The notes: a model not told the origin generated them from the letters alone. A DNA stretch of 64,000 nucleotides from Larix kaempferi (GCA_027924585.1 BSBM01000007.1:13855501-13919500), one strand, 5' to 3'; numbered from the stretch's first letter, positions 22,341-35,265 are shown. Numbers and translations: made by a program.

Positions 22341-24260
22341 GGGATCCTTAATATAAAGCTCTTGAAGAAAACTTTTCTAACTCCCTAGATGAAAAGTCCT
22401 TTGAAGCATTGAAAAAGATTGAACAAAAAAAAGAGGAGCTGCTGATCCAGGAGGAAAAAGAGTTGCGCCTCAAGCACAGAGCCATCTAGCTAGCCCATGG
22501 GGATAAAAATTCAAATTTTTTTCACAAATTTGCCTCGGTTAGAAGAAATATGAATACAATTTGGGAAATACAAGATGCTCAGGGTTTGTTGATCTCTGGG
22601 ACTGATAAGCTAAAATCAGAAGCAATCAATTTCTTAGAAAACATTTATAAGGATGCGGGAGAATGTGTTTTGCAAGATCAGATCAAAGTGGCTAGGCTTT
22701 ATCCGAGGTTCTTCAATGAAGATAATGTTGAGCATTTACAAGAGGAACTCTCTCTTTCTGAAATCGAGGATACTTTAAATTTTTTTGCTAAAGAAAAAAG
22801 CCCCGGGCCAGATGGATGGCCGGTGGAGCTGTTCATCCATTTCTTTGTTGTCATGGGAGATGAGTTAAAAAGTATGGTAAATTTCTCAAGGGTTAATGGT
22901 GCCATGCCTGGAGGACTCAATTCGACTTTTGTTACTCTTATCCCAAAAAGTAACAAGCCTATTACCTTTGGAGATTTTTGCCCGATTGCCTTTTGTAATC
23001 TTGTGTACAAGCTGATTACCAAGATATTTGCTCAAAGATTGAAATCGATGCTCTCAGAATTTATATCTCCAGAGAAATTTGGATTCCTTTCTGGACGCTA
23101 GATTCATGATGCTTTGGGGATAGCTCAGGAATTGTTGCACAACATCAAAATAAAAAAGATGAGAGCCATTTTGCTTAAAATGGACTTAGAGAAAGCCTAT
23201 GATTGGGTCAATTGGAATTTCTTGAGATTAATTTGATAAGGATTGGTATTCCTCCTCAGTTGATAAGGTGGATCATGGCCTGCATCTCCTCGATGAATAT
23301 TGCAGTGTTAGTTAATGGATCTCCTTCATCTTTCTTCACCTGCTCGAGAGGCATCCGTCAGGGATGTACTTTGTTCCCACTTCTCTTTATTTTAGTTATG
23401 GATGGATTTAGCAGGCTAGTTAATCAAGCTGTGGAAAATGGTTGGATCAAGGGTATTAAGCTGGCCAACGACTGTGTGAGCACACATATTCTATTTGCGG
23501 ATGATGTTTTGGTAGGGAGTATGGAAACAATTGCAGAATGGCACGTTTACAAAAACATTATACAGACATTCTGCAATGCGTCTGGTATGAAGGTAAGTTC
23601 CGCAAAATCCAGCTTCTATCATTGTAACTCAAATGATCTACTCCTAAGAAGTATTACCTCCTTACTTCCCTTCTAGTGTTTCCCTCTAGAGGATGGCTTC
23701 AAATATCTAGGTTTCTTATTGAAACCGAATAATTATCTCATCAAAGATTGGTTCTGGCTTCTGAGGAAAATTGAGAATCAGAATAAACACTAGTCTTTTA
23801 GACTTCTGTCCATTGGTGGAAAACTTGTTCTAGTCAAGACAGTGCTTACTAGCATTCCTGTCTACTGGTTTTCTTTGCTCGAAGTGCCGTCCTTCATCAT
23901 ATCTACTATAAGAAAATGTTTATTTAACTTTCTCTAGACTGGGAATTTTGATTTTGCAAAAGTGCCAATGGTCTCTTGGCAAGCCATTTCAAGGCCTGAA
24001 AGATTCGGGGGATAGGGAATCAAGGACTTGGAAGCTTTCAGCACAGCTCTTAGACTCAAAAGTCTCTGGAGATGTATTTTTGGGACCACTCTGTGGTCCA
24101 AGGTTATGCAACATAAATATCTAAATCCAAATGTGATAACTTGGATTAGAAACCCGCGGATGAAGGGATGGAACTTCTCTCCTGTCTGGAGGGGTTTCAT
24201 GAAAGTCTTCAATTGGATCAAGCAAGATCTCTTTTGGCAAGTGGGATCAGACACTAATAT
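22341..24260 (+). pseudogene. L1-like LINE reverse transcriptase, 5'-truncated and broken
   Basis: Starting inside the segment between endonuclease and RT (EKSFEALKKIEQKKEELLIQ), the frame carries the RT entry motif FAKEKSPGPDGWPVELF (22,780-22,840). Then come FGDFCPIAFCNLVYKLITK, SGR, KMDLEKAYD (23,175), RGIRQGC (23,345) and the catalytic LFADDVLVG (23,495). Stops (22,488, 23,099, 23,674 and others) and a frameshift near 23,205 prevent expression. The endonuclease is absent, as expected of 5'-truncated LINE copies. The RNase H and A-tail that follow complete the element. Confidence 0.9.
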
Positions 24261-24265
24261 AAGAG

Positions 24266-24973
24266 TTGGTTTGGATCAGGTCTTGTTTGGAGGATTCTTA
24301 TCTGCTTTCCACTTCTTTAGTCAATTACCTTCAGGTTCTTGGGTTGAATACTCTCGACAGAATTTCTATTCAAAGGAATGGTGACATCTCTGCTGTGTGG
24401 ATGAACTCCAATGACCTTGGACTATCTGGCTATTATGCAATTGAATGGGAAAGTTATATTAGAGCCTTAAACTTTGCTGGTGTGAAAATTAACTTCGAAC
24501 CTGATCGTTTGGTATGGAGTGGTAATGTTAATACTGGAATAGTCACTGCCAAATCAACATACTTAAGAATAATTCAAGGTAACTATATCTTTCCTCAGGA
24601 TTGGTGGTACAAGAGACTCTGGAAATGGTCCATCCCTTTGAAATTAAAATGTTTCTTGTGGTTAGCTATTCAAGATAAACTTAAGACTTGGGAGAATTTG
24701 CTTAAGCGTGGATGGATTGGCCCAAGCAGGTGCAGCCTTTGTTTGGCTTCTTCAGAGACTTCTCAACATCTCTTTGTCAACTACAATTTCACTATCAAAG
24801 TTTGGGCTTATGTCTCTGCAAATCTGAATATTACCCGCCTTTGGGATGTGGGTGATTTCAATTACTGTTTATTAAACTGGTTCAGAAATTGTAAGCCTTG
24901 TTTCAACATTGCAATTTGTATTTCTTGGGCTATATGGTACACTAGGAATTGTGCCATTTTCCAGAACCTTTAG
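24266..24973 (+). pseudogene. LINE zinc-binding domain region (open 235-codon segment)
   Basis: It belongs to the same element. The frame contains PLKLKCFLWLAIQDKLKTWE, then GWIGPSRCSLCLASSETSQH, the reverse-transcriptase zinc-binding domain (C-x2-C ... H), which in this family lies between RT and RNase H. The usual C near the second half of the finger (VNCxF) reads VNYNF, so one ligand is probably lost. A TAG ends the frame at 24,971-24,973, and the RNase H frame follows. Confidence 0.85.
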
Positions 24974-24994
24974 CCAGATGAAAAGGTTTGTGGA

Positions 24995-25543
24995 TTGGCT
25001 GCTCTGAAGATGTATTTAGCTTATAAGAAAGATGACCACAGCTTGAAGGTTGGCAGAGTTCATAGTTTTTGTTTCAAAGTAAATCAACCTGTTTTATTTT
25101 TTGATGGGGCATCACAAAATGGGATTTGTGCAATAGGAGGAGTAATCTTCCTGAACGAAGATCATCACTTTTCTGTTCGCCTCAATTGTGGAGTGGGAAC
25201 GAATATGAAAGCAGAACTTATGGCTCTTTGGTGTGTTTTAAAATTGGCAAACATTTTTGGATTAGTGAATCTTAAAGTCTATGGAGATTCGCGGGTAACA
25301 ATTAAGTGGGCATTGGGTCACTTTAAGCTCAACGTCACTAATCTTCGGCGCTGGTGCATTCGCACTCAAAGAGAAATCTCATTACAACACAATATCTCTT
25401 TTGAGCATATTTATAGAGATAACAACTCGATGGCGGATAAACTTTCAAAACAGGATTTAGAGGGCTCGGAAGGTCATCTTATATGGGAAGAATGGCTGGA
25501 AAATGCCATTGTGGATAGTGGTGATATCTACTTTTTTGATTAA
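24995..25543 (+). pseudogene. LINE RNase H domain (open 182-codon segment)
   Basis: It encodes FFDGASQNGICAIGGVI, then TNMKAELMALW, VYGDSRVTI and YRDNNSMADKLSK. The four acidic active-site positions D-E-D-D of the plant LINE-type RNase H are all present. The frame ends at TAA 25,541 and is followed by about 200 bp of 3' UTR and an A run at 25,742-25,750. The domain reads intact, but its element is dead, so it would not be made as part of a functional ORF2. Confidence 0.85.
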
Positions 25544-25741
25544 GATGCTGGAACTTCCTTTCATTCTGTAGAGGCTGGTAGATTATCAGTTTTGGTGTTT
25601 TTTTGAGAAGAATGTAATGATGTAGACTGTTTAAGTATGAACTAGTGTTCAGAATGCCTTTAAATGATTCAGTCCTTGAATCAAGTCCTCCATTGTACTA
25701 TTTGATTCTCCTTAAATATCAATAGTAGATTTTTTTCGCTG

Positions 25742-25750
25742 AAAAAAAAA
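25742..25750 (+). other. LINE A-tail
   Basis: Nine As mark the 3' end of the plus-strand LINE. A convincing target-site duplication was not found by eye. Confidence 0.6.
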
Positions 25751-25904
25751 GAATTTTTTTTTTTTAATTACTAATATTATAAAGTAGCAATAAAAAATAT
25801 TTAAATTGAAATTTGTTTTTTCAATTGGAATTATTTATGTTCAGCTTATTAAATTTGTTGATGGACATTAGTATCATTATTAGGTTTTAATCACTAGCTT
25901 AAGT

Positions 25905-26455
25905 CCATCTTTAGTACCACAAGTTAGCCCCACTTATATTATGTGGGGTTAATGTGGGGATATTAGCACCACTTATATTATATGGTGTTAAAGTAGTGAT
26001 AGTATTTGTTAATCTTATTGGAAATGGCATGCCTCATCATATTTGTTAATTAGATAAGTGAATGCTTTGACAAGTACAATAAGGTGGTGATAAGTTCTTT
26101 GCTACATTGACACTTACAAATAAATTTTAATTATGAGGATTTGCACTAGCCATAAAACAAATTCACAAGTAATTATTTTCTAAATAACCCACTTCAATTA
26201 TCTATCTTTTATTTTATTCAAGAAAATAAATACTTTTAATAAATAAATATATAAAGTAATTATTTTCTAAATAACCAACTTCAATTATTTATCTTTTATT
26301 GTATTCAAACAAATAAATGTTTTTAATATCATGCTTTACACCATATATATAACAAGTTTTAAAACAAATATTATTTTGTAAATAATTGATTCAATTATTT
26401 ACTTTTTTATATTATTTTCACTCCAAATAAATAAATAAATGTATTTTACAAATTT
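25905..26455. repeat. Second copy of the accac-rich AT repeat
   Basis: It is similar along its length to 21,795-22,340: tttagtaccacaagtta, then cttattggaaat, ggtggtgataag, tatgaggatttgcac and caagtaattattttctaaat. The two copies bracket the LINE. A satellite-like stretch (gatggacattagtatcatta) lies just before this copy at 25,858. Confidence 0.7.
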
Positions 26456-26589
26456 ATTATTGAAAGACATGGTAATATTATAAAAATGGTGATAAAAGTG
26501 TTTTGAATTGAAATTTAATTGTTTGAATGATAATTTTTTATTATCTATCTTAATAATTAATTATCAAATTGTTTGATGGGTATTAGTTC

Positions 26590-28985
26590 CATTAGGAAGA
26601 TTTGAGCACTCGGTAAGGTCTCGAGGCCCTATACATGGTTGAGGGAGGAAACTTCTACATTGAGTCTTATAGGAATCTTCTCAACATATATGTCCAATAA
26701 AAGCACCTCAAACCAATGTACATGGACTTGTGAGGGTATTCGTAGCCTATTTGTGTGGATATCGATACTATTATGAAATTTTGATAAGTAAAGATGAGTT
26801 AGGAGTCATTTACATGTTTAAGGGAGGAAACCAAGCTCTAGGCACTAAAGGATGCTTTTAAGGATTCAAGGCTAATAGATATGTAGACACATCCAACCAC
26901 AGGACATGACTTCTCAAGGGGATCCCTGGCCTTAGAATAAGGATATGGGTGGAATTTGGAAGGTTTTAATGACTAGATATGGGTCTTGGCACCCTAGACG
27001 TGGACAAGGGAGGAAACTTGAACTTTAGATCCTAAAGGAACTATATAGGAATCTATGGTCAAGAAAGAAACTTCAAATGACTATACAAGACCATTTGAGG
27101 GTATCCTTGATGTATGAGTTGAGGTACCAATTCCATTAGGAGGAACGAGGCAATAGACATGGGTCTCGATGCCTTTGACATGGTCAATGGTGGAAACTTA
27201 GGCCTTAGGCCCTAAAGGCACATTATAGACACCCAATACCCATATCAATGGATTGAATCACCACACATGACCTATCAAGGGCATCTTTCACCTTTTAGTG
27301 GGGATATTAATTACATCAGGAGGATTTGAACAATAGGTATGGGTCTCAATATTATGAACATGGTCTACAAAGAAAATATCAGCTTTATGCCCTAAAAGAA
27401 ACTCTTATGCATAGAGGGACAAGAACAACACCTCAATCCACCACAAATGTCCTTTGAAAGATACCCTTCACCTAATAGTGGGATGTTGATGACATTAAGA
27501 AGTTGTTCAACGCTATGTATGGGTCTTGGAGTTGGGAACAAGGTTGGGGGAGAAAACCTAAAACTTAGGCCATAAAAAAAACTTCTAGGTATCTATGGTT
27601 TAGAGAAACAACTCAAGCTACAACATAGCACCTCTCAAGGGTATCCTTTTCTTTTGAGTGGGGCTAAGGGATCCATTGGATGATTTTGAGTAGTAGGTAT
27701 GGATTTCTAGGAATTGGACATGTTTTGGGGTGGGAATGTGGGGATATGAATCCAAATAAATATTATAGGTATTCATGGCCATAAAAAATACTTGAAACCA
27801 CCACCTAAGACCTATCAAGGTTATCATCTCCTTCATGTGTGGATACAAGTGCCACTAGAACAGTTTGGATACTAGGAAAGCTAGGCCTTATTCTATAAAG
27901 TAAAATTATATGCATTTAGGTTAAAGAACAATTCCTTGTCAAGCACACATCAATTTGTTGAGTGTATCCTTGGCCCATGTATGTGTCTCAGGGCCTCGGA
28001 CATGGTTAGACAATGTGTAGTCCTAATGCACTAAATTCATATTAATGGAATATAGTCCCAAGAATGATTCCTTTAACTAAAGCATGTGACCTCTCAATGG
28101 GATATTTGACCTCAAAATGGTGATGTGGACACCATTATGGTTTTTTTAGCACAAGTTATTGTTCACAAGGCCTTCAACATGGTGGATAGAGGAAAACTAG
28201 GCTTTAGGCCCTAAAGGGCCATTTTGTGCTTCCAATGGCAATAACAATGCCTTGAACAAACACAAATGACCTCATAAGGCGATCCTTGACCTTCAATAGA
28301 GAATATTGGAACCATTATGCTATTTTGAGAACTATGTATAAGTATTGAGGCCTAAACCAAGATAGAGTCATGAAACATTAGCATTAACCCGAAAACGTAG
28401 CCTTTGAAAATCAAGGGCCATGAATAAATCCTTGACATACCACACATGGCCTCTTTGTAGCATTCTTGGCCTCTAAGTTGTGATATGGCACCATTAGAAG
28501 GCTTTTAGCATCAAGGATGGGTCATGGGAACATAGACATGGACAAGAGAGGAACCTAAGTCTTAGGATTTGAAACAATATTTTAAGTGGCCTACCTCAAG
28601 AAGAACACCTTGAACCACCGCTCTTGATCTCTTGAGAGTATCGTTTTCCTCTGAGTTGGGATATGGGTAGGTAGGGACAACAACATCACGTTGAAACATC
28701 ACACATGATCTCCTGAGGGTATCCCTAGCCACCAAGTGGAGATATGGGTACCATTAGGATTTTTTGAGCACTAGGTTTAGGTGTTGAGGTATTAACCATG
28801 GTCGGTGTAGGAAGCTCATGCATTGTGATATATAGGAAAATTTTTGGCCTAAAGGTATAACAATGATGTCTCCAAACACTAAAGATAACCTCTCGAGGGG
28901 GTATTTGTCCTTATAGTCAGAATATGGGCACAGTTAAGAAATTTTTGAGCATTGGTTATGGGTATTGGGACCCTAGACATGGTTA
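26590..28985. repeat. Diverged ~180-bp satellite, block 1
   Basis: The anchor 'acatggttgagggaggaaac' and relatives recur near 26,632, 26,811, 26,994, 27,176, 27,356, 27,536, 27,716, 27,997, 28,174, 28,352, 28,534, 28,776 and 28,974, mostly 177-183 bp apart. Each monomer reads roughly 'taggtatgggtctcgaggcc' - anchor - 'aggccttaggccctaaagga' - 'aaccaccacacatgacctct' - 'gagggtatccttggcctc' - 'gtggggatatnnnnaccatt'. Monomers differ from each other by perhaps 25-35 %. The unit is close to nucleosome repeat length, as in many plant centromeric or heterochromatic satellites. Confidence 0.9.
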
Positions 28986-29039
28986 AGAAATGCAAATTTT
29001 AAAAGACATCATAATGCCAAAATTTTAGCACGAGTATTA

Positions 29040-29880
29040 GAACACGAATCACATCCCATCCATATATGAAAACAATGGAAATGATTTAATTTTAAGAGGG
29101 ATCCTCCACCACATTCCCTCGATTGAGAAACACCATCAAAGAAACCCACAGCATCATCAGTAATTAACACAAGAGAATCAACAAATCTTATTTTAGGAAT
29201 TCACTAACAAAGCCCATAATTTTGGAGCAAATAAAGGATAAATCTGGAGAACAATTTCCAAAAGAGGCAGCATTCCTAGAACGTGAAATATCCATGCAGA
29301 TAAAAATTGGCAATTCCCTGTATTTGGAGTAATTTTTCACCTAAAGTTCCAGATTTACCTCCATAGAAGATCCACTCCAAGAATTTGTGATGTGCAAAGA
29401 ATCTGTGATTGTCCTCCAAACATCCTTGTAGAAGGAGCAATTCACAAAAATATGTTCAACAATTTCACTATGTAATTTGCAAAGGGGACATACATTTGGG
29501 CCTATCCAACCTATGTTAGATAAATTGTCCAAGTTCATTTTTTTCTTAAAAAATCCATAAATATATTTTAGTTTTAAGGGCATATTCCACTTCCATATTT
29601 TATTTGACCATCATTTACCCAAAATTCCCAAAGGAAGGCATAAGGAAACATAGATGGCTTTATGAACATATTTGGAACTATCCTAACCATTCTTTTTGTT
29701 CCAACTCCAAACTACCTTATCTTCTGAATATTCAAGGCTAATGCCAGCATGCTTTAAACAATTAATATATTTATCCCATTCTAGGGCCAAATCAACAACC
29801 AGACCTAGATTCTCAACATTCTTCCAATAATTTGTATTTGTAAAAGAAAAAATCACCCCGAGAGAGATATGTCAAAATGG
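29040..29880 (-). pseudogene. LINE fragment (linker, zinc-binding domain, RNase H) between the satellite blocks
   Basis: Minus reading from about 29,790 gives WDKYINCLKHAG, then KIWKWNMPLKLKYIYGF, then GWIGPNVCPLCKLHSEIVEH and FVNCSFYKDVW (zinc-binding domain, 29,583-29,341). Near 29,110-29,150 comes FFDGVSQSRECGGGSL, the start of RNase H. It is close in layout to the plus-strand LINE at 22.3-25.7 kb but in opposite orientation and more decayed. It lies exactly between the two satellite blocks. Confidence 0.8.
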
Positions 29881-30109
29881 AGATTGTTCTCACAAGTGGA
29901 AGAGCCATTGAATAGTTGATCTATTCTAAATGTACAATTGAAAGGGATGATTTGATTGATGAGAAATTCACTAGAGCCTTGATATTTTGAACAAGAATCG
30001 ACACATAGCCTTGACGAGGGGATTGAATCATAATACATCAATGGGTGGATTTTAACAAGAAAATTATTCCATGCATGAATGATGTAGATATCAATCAAGT
30101 CTGATTTAT

Positions 30110-33100
30110 TAAGATTATAAATATGCTGATAAAAGTGGTTTGATTTAAAATTAAATTATTTGAACGATAATAATTTAATATTGATAAATTACTTTTCAAA
30201 TTGTTTGATGGATATTAGTGCAATTAGAAATATTTTAGCACTAAGTAAGGTCTTGGGGATTTGGACATGGTTGAGGGAGGAAACTTCTACCTTAAGCCTT
30301 ATAGGAGTCTTCTATGCATCGATGACCAAGATGGTCTTGTGAGGGTATTCTTAGCCCTGTGTGTGTGGATATCGATACCATTATGCGATTTTCATTATTA
30401 GGGACATGATTAGGAGAACTTTACATGGTTATAAGAGAAAACCAGGCCTTAGGCACTAAAGGAATCTTTTAAGTCTCAAAGGATAACAAAGATGTGGAAT
30501 CCTCAAATCCCAACACATGACTTCTCGAGGCAATCGTTGGACTTAGAATGGGGATATCAGTATAATTTGGGATGATTAAGGATTAGGTATAGGTCTTTGG
30601 GCCCTAGACATGGTCGAGGGAGGAATCCCTAACTTTACATTGTAAAGGAACTATCTAGGCATCTATGGTCTAGAAAGACACTTCAAATGAGAATATAGGA
30701 CCTCTTGATGGTATCCTTGACCTATGAATTTGGATACCAATTCCTTAGGTGTATTTGAGTAATAGACATGGGTCTCGATGCCTTTTACATGCCCATGAAA
30801 GGAATATTAGGCCTTAGTCCCTAAAGAAACATTTTAGACACTCAAGGCCCATAAAAAATGCTCAAATCACCACACATGGACTACCCACGGAATCCTTCAC
30901 CTCTCAGTGGGAATATTAATTACATTAGGAGGCTTTGAACAATAGGTATGGGTCTCGAGATTATAAACATGGTCTATGAAAAAAATATTTGCAGCCTTAC
31001 ACCCTAAAGGAAACTTCTATGCATAGAGGTCCAATAACAACAACTTAAACCACAACAACTGAGCTTTGAAAGATACACTTCACCTCTTTGTGAGATATCA
31101 ATTACATTAAAAAAAATTTCAACATTAGGTACATGGGACTTGGAACTCAAAACAAGGCTGGGGGGAGAACCCTAAAACTTAGGCCATAAAGGAAGCTTGT
31201 AGGTATCTAGGGATTACAACAACAACTCAAGATACAATATAGAACCTCTCGAGGGTATCCTTATCACCTAGGTGTGGAGGTATGGGAGCCATTGGAATAT
31301 TTTTAGTATTAGGTATGTTTCTAAGGAATTTGGCATGGTTTGGGAAGAAAATGTGGGATATGACTCCTAAAAAATATTATAGCACATCAAACCACCACCC
31401 AATACCTCTCAAGGTTATCCACACCTTTGAGTGGGGATACAAGTTCCATTAGAAGGCTTTGGATACTACGTATGAGGCTCTAGTACTTGAACATGTTTGA
31501 GGAAGGAAACATAGGACTTATTCCCTAAAGGAAAGTTATATGCATCTAGGTTAAAGAAAAATGTATCGATTCACCACACATCAACATGTTAAGCATATCA
31601 TTGGACTCCTAGTGGAAATATCAGTAATATTATGGAGTTACATGGTTGAATTATGTGTCTCAAGGCCTTGGAAATTGTTGGTAGCCAATGATTGATCATT
31701 GTTCCTTAAATGAATATTAATGGAATCTAGTCCCAAGCATGATGTCTTGGACCAAAACACATGAATTCTAAAGGGTATATTTGGCCTCAAATTTGCGATG
31801 CAGACACCATTAAAATTTTTTGAGAACAAGGTATGGTTCACAAGGCCTTCAACATGGTGGAGGGATAAAACCTAGGCCTTATACCCTAAAGGAATATGTT
31901 TTTCTCCCAAGGCTAATAACAATGCCCTAAACAAACACATATGACCTCCCAAGGGAGATCCTTTGCCTTCGAGTGGGCATATTAGCACACTTATGCTTTT
32001 TAAAAAACTATGTGTAGGTATTGAGGACTAAATACTATGGTAAATTGATGAAACATTAGCCTTATTTCTATAATGAATCCTTTGAATTTCAAGGGCCATT
32101 AATAAACCCTTGATCTACCACACATGGCTTTTATGTAGAATATTTAGCCTCTAAGTGGTGACGTTGCACAATTTGAAGGTTTTGACCACCGAAGATGGGT
32201 CATGAGGCCCTAGAAATTACCAAGAGAGGAACTTAATCCTTAGGATGTAAAGCAACATTTTAGGTAGCCTACTTCAAGAACAAAACCCTGAACCACCACA
32301 CTTTATTTCCTAAGAGTATAAATTCCTTACAAGTTAGGATATGGGTAGGCATGGCCAACAACATCACCTTGAACCATCACATATGATATATTAAGATTAC
32401 CCCTAGACTCTAAGTGTAGATATGGGAACCATTACGAGTTTTTTAGCACCAATATTACCTGTTGAGGTCTCAAACATGGTTGATTTAGGAAGCTTAGGAA
32501 TTGGGATATATATTAAACTTTTAGGGATAAAGGTCTATGAATGACCCCTTCAACCAAGAAATATGACCTCTTGAGGGGATGTTTGGCCTTATAGTTGGAA
32601 TATGGGTACCATTAGAATTTTTTGAGCACTAGGTATGGGTCTTGGGACCATATACATGGGTAAGGAATATAGGAAAATTGGGCTTTATGACCTAAAGGAA
32701 TCTTCTAGGTATCTATAACCAAACATAACATGTTGAACAAGTAAAATGGACATTTCCATGATATCTTTGGCCTTTTGGTGGGTTTTTTTCTATCACAAGA
32801 AAATTTTTAGGGCTAAGTATAACTCTCAATTCCATGGATATGGTTGAGGGGGGGGGGACATTTTTCTTAGGTCCTAAAGGAAACCTTTTAGCAACTTGGG
32901 CTAAGAATAATGCCTACAACTACCACAAATGACCTCCTAAGAGCATCATTTTCATCTAAGTTGGGATATCAGTGCCATTATCATTTTTTTAGAACTTAGT
33001 ATGGGTCTTGGGTTCCCTAGACATGCTTGAGAGAGAAAAATTGGGTTTGAATCCCTTAAGAATGCTTTTAAGAATCCATGGCCAAGAAGGACAACTTGAA

Positions 33101-33950
33101 CAAACACACATGGCTTCTTTAGGGTATCTTTAGTGTTTGACTAGGGAATTTTATACCATTAGATGGTTTTGAGTATTAGTTGTGGGTATTGAGACTCTAC
33201 ATGATCAAGGAAGGTATCATGTGCCTTACCGCCTAAAGGAAGCTTCAACGTGTCCAAGGCCAAAAGTAATATTTTAAATAAACACACATGAACTCCCTAA
33301 GATATCCTTGGCCTCATAGAAAAGGTTCCATCATATTTAGGAGGTTTTGAACGTTAGATATGAGTTTGAGGGCCTCAACATTATGAAGGGAGGAAACCCA
33401 AGACTCATCCCATAGAGTAATCTTCTAGTCATTCAAGGACAAAAACAATTGCTCAAACCACCACAAAGGACCTTCTGAGGGTTTCATTCGATTATCAATG
33501 GGAATAAATGAGTGGATATATTAGGGATAACAATAGGTATGGGTCTCATGTCCTAGAGATAGATGTGGGAGGAAACTTAGGCTTATTCCCTAAAGGATTT
33601 TCTAAGCATCCAAGGCTAATAACAATGTCTAAGAGCATAACACATGACCTTCAAATGGTATGTTTTCCCTCAAACTGAGATATGTGTTCAATTAGGAGTT
33701 TTTTAGCACTAGTTATACATCCTAAGGCCTTGGACAGGTTAGGAGTGAAAACTTATGTTCTAGACTAAAAATAATATTTTGGGTATCCAAAGCATGACAT
33801 CTCAAGGATATCCTTGGTCTCCAAGTGGAAACATCAATGCCAATAGGAAGTTGTGAGAAATAGGTATGGGACTTAGAACTTTGGACATGGTTGGGGTAGG
33901 AAACTTAACTCTTGAGACCTAAACAAATCTTCATGCATCAAAGGTTACAA
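30110..33950. repeat. Diverged ~180-bp satellite, block 2
   Basis: The same monomer family has anchors near 30,262, 30,421, 30,606, 30,787, 30,966, 31,149, 31,331, 31,490, 31,669, 31,849, 32,033, 32,215, 32,470 and 32,653, then six or seven more to 33,883. From 30,110 to about 32,665 the monomers pair in order with block 1 at an offset of about 3.61-3.68 kb. Even the AT-rich segment before the array pairs (26,455-26,590 with 30,110-30,230). The part from 32,665 to 33,950 has no partner in the window. Confidence 0.9.
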
Positions 33951-34500
33951 TCAATAAATCACCACACATTCACTAAAAACAAAGTTAAAAAAAAAAATCT
34001 ACTTATAGGAAAAATAGTTGGCATCTCAATAAAACTCTACTTTCTAAAAACACAAGAAATAAATATGAAAAACCAAACACAACAAAAAATTATAATAATT
34101 TTTTATTTTTATTTTTTGCACTAAATTTTCAAACAACCTATTGATAATAAACTAAGTCATATATATATATTTCTATTGAAAAAAAAATAAAAAAAAAAAA
34201 ATATATATATATATATATAAATTTACCACTACAAAATACATCATAATTATAAAGAAAACAAGCACACAAACATTAAAAACAAACAAATAAAGAAGCTATC
34301 TAATATACACACACAAAAAAAACCAAAAAACACATACATAAATAAAAAACAAAACAAACAAATAAACTTTATGATGTAGACTTCATTATTATTTTTTCTA
34401 CTCTTCATAACCCTACACACATTTCTTTTTTCATTGTTGTGTTATAACAAGGAATTTGCTATGTTTAAATTTCCCTAACAAGTTTTTAACCCAAAATTAT
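33951..34500. other. A-rich, low-complexity spacer
   Basis: Contains A runs and an (AT)n tract at about 34,200-34,218. No gene is seen. Confidence 0.6.
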
Positions 34501-35265
34501 GCGAGCCTTAAAACTTGGTCAATCGTTTGCTTTCTCGGTCGATATAATGTTAAAGTTCCATGGAGTGGTTTAGCTTAAAACACCCTAGGTCGTATTATAG
34601 GAAAATATGCACTCAATTGGCTATGAAGACTGACTTAATAATGATTGGTTGGTGGAAGGTAATGTCTCCATGGTCGTCTTGGCCCTTACTGAGTCACAAG
34701 TTTCTGGTATATTTGGCTTGTGGGCTGTTGGATATATCCTTGGAAGGTTGTTGTTCCCATTGTTAAAAAAAAAAATGTCCCATCGTTCATTCCTCCATGT
34801 GGCGATAAATTTGTGTCTTACTTGCGTGATCGCGACACAATTATTAAGGTGGAAAATTCGCGCGGGCTTAGGGTTATCTCGCTTTTCATTCATCTGGTCG
34901 GCTTCTATATGCTCTTGTCTGAAATCAGTTGGGGGGTTTCTGGGCCAAGGTTTCATGGTGCCATTGTTAACATCAGGAGTCTTGGCCGCCAATGCCAAAA
35001 GAGACTCACTCTGCTAGACTAATGCAGAATCCAGTCTCTCTATTCATTGGTAGCTCTGTTAACTAGAGGGGCTTTCCATTTGATGACAATGTTGGTGTAT
35101 GGTTGGTCAATTCTTCGAACTACTTAGCCTCAACATTTCTCACCTTCCAATTAAATAATATACTTCACATTGCTGGGTTTTCAAATTTATTATTTGTGCC
35201 ATTTCATATGAAATTATGTGTTCTTGGACAGTGTTAATGAAATTATGAGGGGTACATTAAAGAGC
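34501..35265. other. Unassigned stretch with overlapping open frames on both strands
   Basis: Frames of 100-125 codons overlap at 34,621-35,022 on both strands. None has a family signature I recognise. The composition is less AT-rich than the flanks, so this may be the remains of a gene or element. The first ~40 bp (gagccttaaaacttggtcaa) faintly resemble one unit of the GGTCGA array at 10.3-11.4 kb. Confidence 0.4.

Noticed and set aside
24995-25543. Domesticated stand-alone RNase H gene
   Set aside because: It is directly continuous with the LINE zinc-binding region upstream and A-tail downstream; simply an intact piece of a dead LINE.
26590-33950. Decayed gene family, because monomers look faintly protein-like
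   Set aside because: Regular ~180-bp period, no shared open frame among monomers, no codon periodicity visible.
34227-34245. Left CACTA terminus (cactacaaaatac)
   Set aside because: Matches only the first eight bases of the usual terminus, no sub-terminal accac repeats; chance in A-rich DNA.
34502-34545. Single unit of the GGTCGA array near 34.5 kb
   Set aside because: Only about 30 bases are loosely similar; too weak to call.
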